NCBI GenBank assembly: GCA_021432605.1
Contig: MU271143.1
Coordinates: forward strand, 9,277 to 73,276
Origin: Coniochaeta sp. PMI_546
Lineage: Eukaryota > Ascomycota > Sordariomycetes > Coniochaetales > Coniochaetaceae
DNA: 64,000 bases
Direction of reading: 5' to 3'
Part shown: piece by piece, positions 48,201 to 59,480 of the stretch
Layout of the letters: each line of letters starts with the position of its first letter
Numbering within the stretch: position 1 is the stretch's first letter
Notes under the pieces: model-generated
Databases searched by the model: none
What the model saw: only the letters and a program-made list of their open reading frames with translations
What the model was told of the DNA's origin: nothing
Translations under genes and position numbers: made by a program

Positions 48201-49816
48201 TGGTGATATTGATGGATCTGCGGTTTACCGCTTGTAATTTCCAGGGACGGTCTACGTTTCAGCAGTCAGCCCGCGGTGCAAAAGCCTTCACGCTCATTTC
48301 GAAGCCGATCGAGTGATGGCGTCGCCGTGGACTACCACGGGCTCCCGAATACCTACCTGCTAGACAGCCTGTCAGTCCGGATCGGCGGGCGTAAGGGCGT
48401 GAGGGTGAGTCCAAACAAAGAAAAACATGGGGTGGTAACACTGAGGAGATTTCTCACGTTCCACTCTCGGCTTCCTGCAGAGAAGAGGCCAGATAGCTGT
48501 CAAAGAGCCCCGTATCCTCGTTACGACTTGGCCGGGCTCAATCGGGTATGCCAAAAGCAGCCAATTATCCCACACACACACACAACAGGACTGTTGTGTT
48601 CAGGATCTGGGCAGTCATCATTACCACAAGTCCGGCAACTAAACCTCCAATGCCATTGCCGTGGTCGCTACGTCCTGCCGAAGCAGATCACGCCGAATTA
48701 AGCTTGGAGGACACCAGCGGCTGTTACAAGCGCCCTCTTTAAGGGTCTTGGTCTAGACGCCAGTTGAGCTGCGCACAGGCGGACATACAAGCAGCCACAA
48801 GTGTAAGTATGACTACGCAGGATATGACCCCAAAGTCGACGACGATATGACTATACCAAAAAGTGAAGCTTGAATTTGTAGGCAATCATATGGCCTGTTC
48901 CTTGATCACACGGACGATGCCATTGTGACAAGACAAGACCATAGGGAGCAACACGGCGGCGAACAGATAGATGTATCTGCTGGCTCGGCACGTAATTTAC
49001 CCCAGCAGTCGGGCCGCGCCTGCCAACATGGTATAGTACCTAGCTGGGCATGCGGAATTGCAAAGCCAAAAAGATCCTGGCCAACCTACGTGGCCGGGCC
49101 TGTGATAACTGCTGGAAACCCAAAGGGCGACTCAGTGTTGGATGGCCACAGATCTTGGCTCGTAAGTAGCGGGATACATAGGCCAGAATGCCATTGACTT
49201 GGTGACACAAGTCAATCAGCGAGACACGACACTATCCAACCGGAAGATCCAGGTGATTCCCCGTCTGCGAGCAGTAAATTGAGACTGCCGTCTGTGGTGA
49301 TGCTTCTGTGCGACCTTGGGTACTCCACTTCGGGTCCGGGTTCGAATTCGGCCAGCACAGGCAGAATAGACGAGCACATTTCAAGTACATGATGCCGATA
49401 CGGGCGTTGCAAGCTGCAGAGGTCAAGACGAATCCCGGCTACCGGGCAATCTGCTTGATAACGTCGCATTCGATTGATTGAGCGGAGGATGCAGGCTGTA
49501 GTGGGCCAGACGAGATGTCAGATATCACCAGTAACAAAACGGTTAACCACTGGATTTCATGCACGCATAAGGAAGTCATCCGAGCCCGGATCTTGAGGGC
49601 GGCTGAAGAGGGCTTATGCCACAAGTCAGTATAAACACTGTGTCGTATCCGTTCCAGAGATGCAGGGGCCGAAAGAAGACTCGATGGCCGGATAACGTAA
49701 AGCTCTGGCGACACCATGTCATAGAGCGAGCCAGTGTCAGGAAATGAGGCGGCATGGAAGTCACCCGTGTGTTGGTCTCGTATTCTGTTCGAAGTGATAA
49801 GATAGGGTCAAATCTC
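45232..49816. other. Long gene-free region upstream of the Zn2Cys6 gene
   Basis: About 4.6 kb with no supported gene. Frames on both strands are short and lack domains. Notable pieces are a pyrimidine run (about 47448-47492) and a possible secreted-protein remnant (46293-46855, minus). The left part must include the promoter of the Zn2Cys6 gene and the right part the 3' flank of the cyclophilin gene. Confidence 0.45.
46293..46855 (-). other. Weak candidate for a small secreted-protein gene or remnant
   Basis: A minus frame from about 46760 has a signal-peptide-like start (MISCLHIFRALLFTIPFILFS) then SPSWQGYVKTQAANGQL; a second frame after a stop and AG sites continues with RYVVLWNTNFDAQLAVGTRN. 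A splice between them is possible but no canonical pair is clear. I do not recognise the family. Confidence 0.2.
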
Positions 49817-51392
49817 TCATCTGGTCGGATACCCATCTCGATGTCTATCCCTGCCTTTATCCCTGGCTCGATCGTGCCGATCTCGTCGGTCCAAGTCCCG
49901 GCTGCCGTGACCTCGCCGATCATCCCGGCGTGAATCCTGGTAACGGTCGCGCCGAGGGCTTCGGCTTCGGCTTCGGCCGTGCCTCCGATCGGTCTCCCGT
50001 CTGCTGGCCCGTTCGTGATCTCGGCCTCCTGGGTTGTACCTATCGTCCTGGCGGCCGACCTTGCGATCTGGTTGTGGTGCTTGTGCATTCGCAGCGGCCT
50101 CCTCTCGGTGAGTATCCTTGGCCTTCTCATGCTTTCCGCGCAAATCATCAGCGTCGTGGACCATCTGATACCCATCCCTGTCATCTGGCTCATCTCCCTC
50201 ATTCCGGTATTTCCTCCACTTTTCGAGCTCATTAACGCCACCCCAACCACCACGTCGTCCACTGGCAGCACCCTTCCTCTTCTGATTCGTCTCCGTACGC
50301 CAGATATCGCTCAAGCGGCTAACGCTCTGACTAAAGTCAACGTGTATGCGCCGGTCATCGATCAAGACTCCATCCATTTTGGTGTATGCCGCCTCGCAGC
50401 TCTCCTTATTGTCGAATTCGATGAAAGCATACTGCAAACTATCGCCCGTCTTACGATCTCGGATGACCTCGCAGCTGAGAATCTTCCCGAACCGGCTGAA
50501 GATCAACTCCAAGTCCTCGTCGGTCGTTACAGGATTCAGCTTGCAAACAAACAAGACGTTTTCCGGCGGCTTGACCTCGGCGAAAGGCAAATCCCCCATC
50601 ATCTCGAGTGTCAGAGCCTGCGCCGCCGCTTCTCTTTCTCTGCGCCTCTTCTCTGCGGCCTGGGCTGCCTCTTCGTCATCTGAATCGCCGTTCAGCTCCT
50701 CGCCCTCGGCAATACGCACAGTCGCGAGTTGTGCCTTAGTCGGTGGTGGAGATGCGCTTGGCTCGCGGAAGCCAACGGGGTCAGGGTATGGATCGTCGAG
50801 CACGACGGTGTGTTTTATACGGATATCGACGAGGGGATGACCTCTTTCGTCGACTATGGCATCGTTGATCTTCTCCAGCACGTCAAACCCTTCTACAACC
50901 TTCCCAAAGATGGCAGCCCGTCCATCCAAGTAGTCCGTATTGTCGCCCAAGGTGACGATGAACTGCGAGCCGGCCAGCCGGGTCTCTGGGTCTGAAGGGT
51001 GGGGGGCAGTCGCCATACTGACGGTGCCGCGCTCGAGGTGCTTCAGCTTGGGGTGGAAGAAGGCGGGAAAGGTTTTGTCGCTGGCAGAGCCGGAAAGAAG
51101 ACCCCAAATAGAGGTGCCGCCGTCGGATTCGGCAGACATCGGCCCAAGCGGATCGCCTGTCTGGAAAGAGAATGACTTCTGGATCGAGTGGATCGGGGAG
51201 AAGTTGTAGTATTTGGCTTTGCAGAGCTTGAGAAAGCTGCAAGGGAGGTGCAGTCAGCTGGCTGCACATGCTTCCAGAACTTGTAGAGGGTCCGAGAGGT
51301 GAGAGCACTTACTTTTCGCACATCTTGGGCGCGTAGTCAACGAGCAAGTCGATGACGATGTCGCCTGCGCTCGTCTCGAGGAGAACCGACAT
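49817..51392 (-). CDS. Cyclophilin-RRM protein, PPIL4/Cyp6 type
   Basis: Two exons (51392-51313 and 51236-49817) give 499 residues. Residues 1-165 are a peptidyl-prolyl isomerase domain starting [20 protein letters not shown], with [20 protein letters not shown] and [12 protein letters not shown]. Residues about 250-330 are an RRM ([10 protein letters not shown] as RNP2, LQYAFIEF as RNP1). The tail is rich in Arg, Asp, Glu and Ser, with [11 protein letters not shown]. The family acts in the nucleus near spliceosomes and polymerase II; the active-site Arg/Phe pair of cyclophilin A is only partly kept, so prolyl isomerase activity may be weak. The intron splits an Asn codon early in the isomerase domain. 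Confidence 0.92.
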
Positions 51393-52175
51393 CTCGGCCG
51401 AACACGCACACGCGAGACTATATTGAAGTTATGATTGTACCTCTATGCCTGGTTCCATGGGTGATCGAGATGGTGTTCAGATAGTCTTCGATTTGCACAA
51501 CGAATGGTTGTTTGGCAGTGATCCTAGTGTACGGATTCGTAGTGTGAAGCGAAAAACGACGCGACGTCAAAGAATTGGAGAGTTAAGCTTCCCGTCTCGG
51601 GTCCCGATTGTGGGGCCCCCGGCGCTAACCAGTGATGGTTAGATTAACGGCTTTGCCGTCCTTTCCTCTTGCCGCCTCTTGCCGGGCACTTGTTCCGTGC
51701 TACAAGCCGAGTTTCCTGGTACAATACCGACGAAGATGCACGTTACAGAGCGGAAGTGGTTGGTCATGATTGGTAATAATTGTGCCATCGTCAGGCAGAA
51801 CTTCTTAAGGTATCTAATTACAAGTGTGTAGGGAAGATATAGTGCCAGTGTACCACAGTACTCTTGAGGAGAATACATGAACAGAAGTCGGAACAGGCCC
51901 GCCCACCATTCTGGTTCGAGGAGCGCATATGCTCTCAGCCGCCAGTCGCCTATGCTCCCTAGGGATGGGTATAGGCAAAGCAAAAGAGAGTCAACTCTCA
52001 CCTCGATTGTGGCCGATATGTGTAGACGACTGGAAGAACAAAAACCAATAATCCTAGGCTGCAGCATGCGGAGGCATAACTCTTCTCCTTAGAAATGCAG
52101 TAGGAACCCCGAACGCCAAACATTCCATGCTGTAGTGAGGGAAGAAAAACACAAATCATTGCTCATGGCGGGCGC
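51393..52175. other. Intergenic stretch, nothing recognised
   Basis: About 780 bases: promoter of the cyclophilin gene and 3' flank of the 220-residue gene. Confidence 0.5.
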
Positions 52176-52838
52176 TCAGACGGCCAAACAAGGCTCAGGT
52201 GCGCTCCTCCGCCTCCTTCCAGTCCGTAGTTCCTTCTCTGTGTCCATGAGGCGGCACTGCACCCACGTCCTCATGGCTCTGTCGTCTCGAACAGAGTCAC
52301 AATTGAGCAGCTCAGTCAGGACTCGTTTGATGCACTCGTTTACATGGCAGAGCCTGACCTCCTCAGTAGCCAGCTCTGCGATAGTCGACTCGTCGATCAC
52401 GGTCTCGAGAGAGGTGGTAGCGGCTACGCACGACGCCGGGCGTGATGCTACAGCCGGCAGAGAAGAGCGGTGCTGTCCTTGGCCGTGCACTCTGGTAAGT
52501 GAAGGGCTACGAGACTGGTAAGGAGTCGTTTGAGTCGAGGAGGAAGATGACGGGTATGTGGCGACAGTCGGCGACACAGGCGGGCTATTAGGTATGATGT
52601 TACGGGATGGTTGGAGGTTGTGCACAGAGTCGAGATGCTGGCGAAGATGGTCATGCTCCTCTTGTAGGAGAAGGTACTTCTGCAGAGCCAGGTCACGGTT
52701 GTGATGGATTGGTGCCGCACCCTTGGGCGGCTCGATGAGAGGCGTCGGCGTATTTTCCATCGCTGAGCGAGGTCGAGATGGTAGTCGTCGTAAGTTGAGA
52801 ATGTACGATCTCGGGTAAAGGACCGACGGCGAGCTCAT
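52176..52838 (-). CDS. Unknown protein with two helical segments (220 residues)
   Basis: A single exon from the ATG at 52838; the second ATG (MENTPTPLIEPP) could also be used. I do not recognise a domain. A helix-forming run RDLALQKYLLLQEEHDHLRQHLDSV precedes a Ser/Thr/Pro-rich middle, followed by a second helical region ESTIAELATEEVRLCHVNECI and KRVLTELLNCDSVRDDRAM, then a basic tail. No signal peptide or membrane span is seen. The balance of structured ends and a disordered middle looks like a real gene, and the frame is open and codon-rich, but support is moderate. It is divergent from the amidoligase gene, with about 2.4 kb between. Confidence 0.5.
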   Translation of the reverse strand: MSSPSVLYPRSYILNLRRLPSRPRSAMENTPTPLIEPPKGAAPIHHNRDLALQKYLLLQEEHDHLRQHLDSVHNLQPSRNIIPNSPPVSPTVATYPSSSSSTQTTPYQSRSPSLTRVHGQGQHRSSLPAVASRPASCVAATTSLETVIDESTIAELATEEVRLCHVNECIKRVLTELLNCDSVRDDRAMRTWVQCRLMDTEKELRTGRRRRSAPEPCLAV

Positions 52839-55287
52839 CGCAGAAATCGCCTACAACAAAGGCCAAATGTGGAAGTGTGTCCTATTGTGACTGGCAAGTC
52901 TGGGTTTTTAAGGTGTTCGCAGGTGGTGCGGTGCCTCAAGAGTGTGTGTATGGCTCTTCCGGCGTTCAAATGGGACAGGCGTAAGGGAGTATATCGTCTG
53001 TGTCGAAGTATTGCACGTAGAGCGATGCAAGAATGCGGAATACAATGTGGCCTTGATAATTTGCCCCCTTCTTCTTGGTTCTTCATGTATGTTGCTGCCG
53101 AGATTGGTGGCTTTGTATTCGGCTGGCTGGCGTGCTAAGCATCAGACGTGGCGGAATGCGATTTCTGTGTACCTTAGTTGACGTCGGACTGACAATGGAC
53201 GGATATATGACGATGACGATGATAAGGAGCTAGTGTTCGCCTTGTGGAGGAATCTAGCATAGCACAACACGTAGTGGGTAGTGGTACCTCTTATGTGACA
53301 TGAAGAGCATCTGTTGCCAGGGAAAAGGAGGACAGATGGGAAGAAGGAGCGCCAGATGTCGGAACCCAGGCAGGTTAGGAAGCTTTAATCAAGTCAGCCC
53401 AGCTTGGGATCGAGCAGGGAAGTTATTATCTTGAGATTGTTATCAGCTTCCAGCCCCAGTTCAATTGGCTTTAATGGCTTTTGACATTGGCGTTTGGCCG
53501 GACGGGGGAAGGTGCGATTCCAACCAATTTCCACCACTTGACCCCTGCAATGGCGCAACAGGTGGGTCGACCGCGCTCCTGTGTCCCCTCACCGCTGCAG
53601 CTCTAGACTTTCGCATCAGATGGAAGTGACGACTGCCAACCTGCTCATGTTCAGATGAATCAAGTGCTCCCTCCGTATCTTCAAGCAGCATTTCATTTGT
53701 GCCTGATTTCCAAAGGTACCTGTACTAGAATTGGTTCTATTATTACGTGCAGCAATTCTTTTCCACGTTCACCAAGGGAGTTTTCCTACTCTCGCTCTCA
53801 TTCTCCATTACCGGCGCTGAACGCAGAGGAGATAGATAGCACGCGCTGTGGCAGACTGTAGCTGCATTGTGCAAGCTGGACCTGCAGCCCAGATGACAGC
53901 GAATGACCCCGCACCACGGATCGGGGTTTTCGAGGGTCCAGGCCGCTGTGGAATGATGCCCAACGTCCATCAGGTAAGGCAAAGAACATGTAAGTGTACC
54001 TGGTAGCTCAGGCACGTAAGGACGTCAAGAATGTACGAGGCTCAACATCAACAAAGACGCCGGCCAGCCCGGCCTTTGTTCTAGGAGCTTGGGCCAGATG
54101 CTGGAATCCAGGTCGACACTTGAGATGCTGAAGTGCTTGATCCGGAGAAGACAACTGTACAGCTAGCACAGGAGCAAGACCGCAACTGAGCTTCTCGATC
54201 TCGTGATGTCCAACAAGGGTCAAGTTGCCAGTGAAAGGGACAAGCGGGGTCCCCGATCAAGGCTTGGCGCCACGGCGGCGGTAGTTTTGTTTCTTCCCGC
54301 CCGGAAAAAACTCCCGGGACGATCTCCGGAATGCTCGTCAATAATTGATCGAGCTCTCTGTACTGGGGCCGCCATTATGCTGACCTTGGGCGAGTGTACA
54401 CTACCTGCAACGCCAATGCTTCTGAACTTGTTCCAGCTGTCAATGCACTTCCTCCGGCACCTTGATGTGGTTCGGAAGCTGCCGCTGTTTCCGATGTGTC
54501 GTCATCCGACCGAAGCTTATTGCTTTCCGGAGCCGGTCATTCCCCAGGTCTGCAGGCGATCAAGAATTCTCATGATCACACGTTGTACTTGTATTGGTAC
54601 GTTACGTAATTGCACTATCCATCAATGCTGCTTTGTGCCTCGACGCTCTTGGTTCGAGACGTCATTTCTCCTCCGCCTGACCAGTTACCTTAAGGTATCT
54701 TACCTTAACAGGCACCAACACAAAAAGATGGAGAGCCGGGTGTGAAACGCTGCAGCCGTGCCCGCTGTTTAGCACAGTCGATGTACACGGCAAGCCTCAT
54801 CTCAATATGTGCTCTGCTGGTTGAAGTAATCCAGAGCGTGTGGTTGATCACGTGAACGGAAGGAAGGACATGATTCGCAATCCCTTTTTGCCAGCACATG
54901 TATTCGAACATCGGCTGAGTCTTGCGACTTGAGAAAATGGTGGAACTGCTAGAGAAAAACGAACAACAACAGGGCTGTCGTGAAAGGCAGCATACATGTC
55001 GTGAACTGTCGTTCCTAGTTAAGAACAAAGATTCAGATCTTTCAAAGGGCAACAGACCTCTTGTTCCAAGCAGAACAATATGGACACACACCACAACAAT
55101 GGAGCTGTCCCGAGTCTCTTGGTCACTACATCACACAATGCACAGATTCATATATATATATGCCTGTCGCTGCCATGACAGTATATTGGGAGGGAACGAT
55201 CCCCCACAGACGTGCGTCATAACACCAGCTATTCAACGAGATCCCTTCAGCGACCTTGGACAACACTTGACTTCCGTCGGCAACAAG
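52839..55287. other. Long intergenic region upstream of the amidoligase
   Basis: About 2.4 kb between divergent genes. No supported gene. An AAGGT/TACCT island lies at 54686-54708. The frame open upstream of the amidoligase from 54922 is treated as leader. Confidence 0.4.
54686..54708. repeat. AAGGT/TACCT palindromic island
   Basis: The plus strand reads TTACCTTAAGGTATCTTACC, an inverted AAGGTA around a TTAA centre, about 580 bases upstream of the amidoligase ATG. Confidence 0.5.
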
Positions 55288-56628
55288 ATGTCGAGCCTTG
55301 CAACCCAACATGTACGCCCCTCCCAAACTTCTCAGTCCCTAACCTTCGGCCTTGAAATTGAGATGATTGTGCCTGGGGCTGGGGGATCACTAATGATATC
55401 TGGCCGGGACGCAGTGTTCAAAGACCCGCACGCGAGCGACAGGCGCTGGTACGCGAGCAGTCCACATCTGGCAGAAAACCAGGACAACTGCGAGGAAGCC
55501 GTCAGGACATGTTTGGTGCGGGCGGGCCTCACAAATGTCATGACCGACTCCCTCAGATCTCCAGCTCCGGTTTCTGATGATGCTCGGGTAAGTCAGATTT
55601 TCCTGCCTAAAATTCCTGCGAAGTATCACCACTGGCAAGTCATGAGCGATGGCTCTTGCCAATGCGAGGACTGGATTTCGCACGACGACGCTTTGGGACG
55701 ATACACATGGTCCTCGGTCGAGATAGCCTCGAGCGTGTTTAGGAGCTCAGCCCGGCCTGATAACTGGATCAAAGTAACAGCAGCCCAAGAGCTCCAGATC
55801 GCCCAGGTATGCCACAGCCTGACCTCGAACCTGCGGATCCGCCTGTCGCAATCATGTGGCTTGCACTGCCATCTAGGCCTCGGCGGAGATGCCATTCCCC
55901 CGGACACTGTACGGCGCTTCGTGACAACCATGTGGCTGCTCGAGGATGCCGTACTGATGCTTTGCGCCCCTTGGCGCTCCCACTCCGCCTTTGCTCTGCC
56001 GATCACAAAGTTCTCGGAGTTGGCTAGAGAGGAAGAGGTGTGGAAACTTGCTCCAAGAGATTCCCACAATCCCTCCAAGGTGCGGATGTTCATAGGCGAT
56101 GGGCTCTGGAAAAGACTGCCTTTACTCCAAAAACAGCGTCTTGCCCTGATTTGGACACTACCTCTGAAAGATCTAAAAGAAGCCGTAAGCACGCGGGATG
56201 GCACGTCCAGAGGCACTGTTAGCGTTCGAGGATGCTGCGGTCCGCAAGATTGTGGGGAAGACCTTGATGATGACCTTGTGGAAGACCCTTTTGGTAACTT
56301 TGTGCAGAACACCATCGAGATTCGATACGCCAGCAGCACTCTTATACCAAGGGAGCTGACATCCTGGACAAATCTCTTTCTACGCCTGTTTCAGTTGTGC
56401 AATTTTTACGACGACACAAGTGCCATCCGGCTGGCCACGGTCCTCCATCATGTTGCGGAGGCCCTTGATCCGAGGAGGAGGATACACGCTGGTCACGAAC
56501 TGCTCAGACAGATTGAGCTCGGAGACGATGTTCCAGTGTGGACGGCCGCTCAGCATCGATGGGTTCTGGAGAATGACCGCGATCACGTAAGGAGGTCCCC
56601 GTTTGTGGAGCCTCAGTATTCGTACTGA
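55288..56628 (+). CDS. Putative amidoligase (Amidoligase_2 family)
   Basis: The ATG at 55288 is chosen because the family start FGLEIEM (residues 20-26) follows closely; the frame runs on upstream to 54922 without family similarity. The protein has 446 residues. Core marks of this ATP-grasp-like, glutamine-synthetase-fold family are in order: FGLEIEM (acidic metal-binding site), W-Q-V-M-S-D-G-S (116-123), S-V-E-I-A-S (143-148) with Glu145, and CGLHCHLG (190-197) with two His. Near the end EIRYASSTLIPRELTSW supplies another Glu/Arg site. Such enzymes join a carboxylate to an amine using ATP; substrates in fungi are unknown. No signal or membrane span. No glutamine amidotransferase or cyclotransferase partner is nearby. 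Confidence 0.75.
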   Translation: MSSLATQHVRPSQTSQSLTFGLEIEMIVPGAGGSLMISGRDAVFKDPHASDRRWYASSPHLAENQDNCEEAVRTCLVRAGLTNVMTDSLRSPAPVSDDARVSQIFLPKIPAKYHHWQVMSDGSCQCEDWISHDDALGRYTWSSVEIASSVFRSSARPDNWIKVTAAQELQIAQVCHSLTSNLRIRLSQSCGLHCHLGLGGDAIPPDTVRRFVTTMWLLEDAVLMLCAPWRSHSAFALPITKFSELAREEEVWKLAPRDSHNPSKVRMFIGDGLWKRLPLLQKQRLALIWTLPLKDLKEAVSTRDGTSRGTVSVRGCCGPQDCGEDLDDDLVEDPFGNFVQNTIEIRYASSTLIPRELTSWTNLFLRLFQLCNFYDDTSAIRLATVLHHVAEALDPRRRIHAGHELLRQIELGDDVPVWTAAQHRWVLENDRDHVRRSPFVEPQYSY

Positions 56629-56647
56629 AGCATGTGGCCTAAGGTAC

Positions 56648-56842
56648 AGGTAAGGTAAGGTAAGGTAAGGTAAGGTAAGGTAAGGTAAGGTAAGGTAAGG
56701 TAAGGTAAGGTAAGGTAAGGTAAGGTAAGGTANNNNNNNNNNNNNNNNNNNNNNNNNAGGTAAGGTAAGGTAAGGTAAGGTAAGGTAAGGTAAGGTAAGG
56801 TAAGGTAAGGTAAGGTAAGGTAAGGTAAGGTAAGGTAAGGTA
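56648..56842. repeat. AAGGT pentanucleotide tandem array with assembly gap
   Basis: Perfect 5-base repeats of (AGGTA)n start at about 56648, 20 bases after the amidoligase stop, and run to 56842, with 25 Ns at 56733-56757. At least 33 copies are visible and the true number is unknown. It is not the telomere repeat of these fungi (TTAGGG). The unit is that of the short islands elsewhere in the window. Confidence 0.95.
56733..56757. other. Assembly gap (25 Ns)
   Basis: A run of 25 Ns inside the pentanucleotide array; the size is a placeholder or an estimate. Confidence 0.95.
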
Positions 56843-57149
56843 GGCAAGTCTTGGAGATGGGAATGTTCAAGTGAACTGTCCCGGCGTTCAGAGGCCATGT
56901 GTTTCTCTTTCAAAGTGCCAGAACAGCGCTCCCGTTTTTCACAGCTGTAAGAAACTGCCTGGTAAAAGGCCAACATAAAGTACAAAGCTAGATACGAATA
57001 CACATACAGAAGCAACTCAAATTTTAGTCAAACCAAGGATAAGCACCCAGTGATGACATGGCTCGTAATACATGATGTTCGGACTGCATTCGAGCCGCCT
57101 TCGGACCCGCTCGCAACCAAGCATTCCTCTCTACATAAAAAGACGTCAC

Positions 57150-58859
57150 CTAACTGAAGCCCAGAGACAAAAGTTCCGCCTTGCTCAAAGTCTCCTTTCC
57201 ACCCGCAATCCGCAGCACCGTCTCCTCCGCCAGCTTCTGCTTGTTCCCATGGCCGAGGAGCCGCCACTGCGCACTGCTAGGTATGCCAAACCACACCGCG
57301 TTCAGGATCGAGAAGGCCTTTAGCGGGTTGCTTGTAAACACCCTGCCGAATAGACGGCCGAATCCCGGAACGGCCCCGAGCGGCCTCAGCAGGTCATCGA
57401 TATATGTGATCGCATCCATCGTCAGGATGTGGCGTTCAGATCGGATATATTTCTTGGCTTGAAGTGTGCGAATCGCCCTTATGTCCTTGAACATGGCTTC
57501 CTTGGAGGGGCGTGGGATGCGGCCCTCGATGACGGCTGCGATGTGGCGTGCCTGCGCCTCGGCCGCCGGGGGAAGAGGGCCGAAGAGTTCTGTATACCCC
57601 AAGAAGAAGAGGTTGTCGTAGTGCGGCGTCATGATGAACTTGTACAAGTCGACGGCGCCGGACGGGGTATCCTTGGACCGTACAGGGTCGAAAGAGAGAT
57701 ACGGGAACTCGAACTGGTTGTAGCCGGTGGCACAGATTATCACGTCGACGTCCAATGTCTTCCCATTGGAAAGTTTCAGCCCCGTCTCGGTGAGGCTGTC
57801 GACAGAAGCCCGCTGGGGTGTGATAATCTTCGTTCTGACTTTTTCCAAAAAGTCTCCGCGTATGGTTGGGTTCTGTGCCAGGATCTTATGGTCCGGCACC
57901 AGCTCCTTGGGCGGCTTAAGGTCCACCAAACCCAAGAGCTTGGTCTGGAGATACTGCGCGATGGACGATGGCACCCAGATCTGAGTTGCCCGGTCTTTGG
58001 TGTCATACTGTTAGCGACAACGGCTGCTGGAGGAGTTTGTGCTGACAACTACTCACTGTCCCATGCCTCGGTGGGCTTGCCGAGGACGAATCGAGGGAGC
58101 ACCCACCCGCCCCGACGAGTCACGATATGCACCTCAGTGGCCTGTGGCGCGATTTCGCACGCGATGTCAACCCCGGAGCTGCCCAAGCCAATGACAGCCA
58201 CTTTTTTGCCGGCAAACGGCCCTGGCCTGCGGTAGTAGTGGCTGTGAAGGAACTCGCCCTTGAAGCTCTCGCGGTCCTTGAAGTCCGGGATCCTCGGCGA
58301 CGCGAGATGACCCGTACAGGCCAAGACCGCGGCATAGTGGCTCTCTTCGGCTGGCTGGCCCTCAGGTCGGACCGTCACGCTCCAGCCATCGGCACCACCA
58401 TTCAAGGGGACGCAACTGATCACCTTGGTCTGCAGGCGGATGTGCTGTTTCAGTCCGAAATGGTCCGCATACTCGTGGAGGTACTGCAACATCTGGCGAT
58501 GGTTGAAATAGTCCCCATACCGGGCGGGATCCAGGGGGAAATCAGTGAAGCTAGTTGTGTCGCGGCAGCTGTTCAACATGGTGCCGTCGTACATGGACGA
58601 CTGCACCGTCGACAGGTCCGTGTCGGCATCAATCGGCTGGTATGTCCATCCCCCACCAATGACCGGGCGGGTCTCGAAGATCACAGCCTCCAAGCCGGAT
58701 GCGAGGCATTCTTTCAAGGCGACTAGGCCGCAGATGCCTTTGAGTCGGGCATTCAGAATGTCAGTTGTGAAGTCAAGTTGGTTATTTTGACTTGGAAGAC
58801 GTGGACCCACCTGCGCCAACAATGGCTACGCGGACCTTCTGCTGTTGCTGCTGCTCCAT
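57150..58859 (-). CDS. Flavin-containing monooxygenase (FMO-like)
   Basis: Three exons (58859-58811, 58737-58057, 57994-57150) give 524 residues. The start MEQQQQQKVRVAIVGAG joins GICGLVALKECLASGLEAV, the FAD-binding strand. The family signature FxGxxxHxxxY is F-K-G-E-F-L-H-S-H-Y-Y. The NADPH site is VIGLGSSGVDIA, and the late ATGY motif is in IICATGYNQFEFPYL. Such enzymes oxidise nitrogen or sulfur in small molecules; the fungal substrate is unknown. The first nucleotide loop reads G-A-G-G-I-C-G, one residue longer than the usual G-x-G-x-x-G, which may reflect the exact acceptor used. The lower C-terminal part (MTPHYDNLFFLGYTELFGPL) is normal for the family. Confidence 0.9.
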
Positions 58860-59480
58860 TGCTCCTGCCGAGTGCAGACGTGAGTAGGTCAACTCGACAG
58901 ACTCTCGCATCGAGCTGCAGGTCCTGGATTTGAATATAACCTAAGGTACACAGAGTCTTCTGGACGGTGTCGATACAGACCTTAAATCACAATTTATCGA
59001 TTGCTATATTGACAATTATCCCTTTTTTTCTCTTCCTCATCTTTTTGAGAAATTGAAGGATTCGGAACCAATCTCTCGGCATCGGCCAAAAGAGGTCGCG
59101 GTCCCAGAATCTTTCGTTGCACGTCTGTCAGCCCTAAGCCATCGCAGGCTCTTGGCTGCGATACGTTCCAATCACAAGCAGGTAAGCTTCAACGACAGGA
59201 TCCCCTGGTCGTGTCATCTTTGCGCTACGACATCCGTGTTGCGATTGTTATACGCCCGTACCGACATACCAAGCTTACCAAGCATTGCAGGCTCATTGCT
59301 TACCACCATGCCTGGACCAGTGCCGTGCCGTGGGGAAGACTCCCGCATGGGCCGATACCTCCTATAAAAGATTTGGTGTTGGATATGGCACTTTGAGATA
59401 TCTTCTTGATACGATTTGCTACATGGTATCAGTTGTGGACAAGCTTTGGCTTTTATATGCACTGTCCAACGGCTCGTCTA
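58860..59480. other. Intergenic stretch, nothing recognised
   Basis: Promoter of the monooxygenase and 3' flank of the S28 peptidase; both are on the minus strand. Confidence 0.5.

Larger units (their letters stand above)
56629..57149. other. Intergenic stretch between amidoligase and flavin monooxygenase
   Basis: About 520 bases between convergent genes, dominated by the AAGGT array at 56648-56842. Confidence 0.6.

Noticed and set aside
49330-49345. GGTTCGAATTC, a tRNA B-box-like sequence
   Set aside because: No A box at the right distance and no acceptor stem or cloverleaf could be drawn.
49979-50683. 234-codon plus-strand frame opposite the cyclophilin-RRM gene
   Set aside because: It is antisense to a well-supported coding region and has no own domain.
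54922-55287. N-terminal extension of the amidoligase by 122 codons
   Set aside because: The extension has no family similarity and a leader-like composition; the ATG at 55288 is just before the conserved core.
56648-56842. Array read as a telomere or as a coding Tyr-Leu-Pro repeat
   Set aside because: The unit AAGGT is not TTAGGG, it is internal to a gene-bearing region, and the frames through it are empty repeats broken by Ns.
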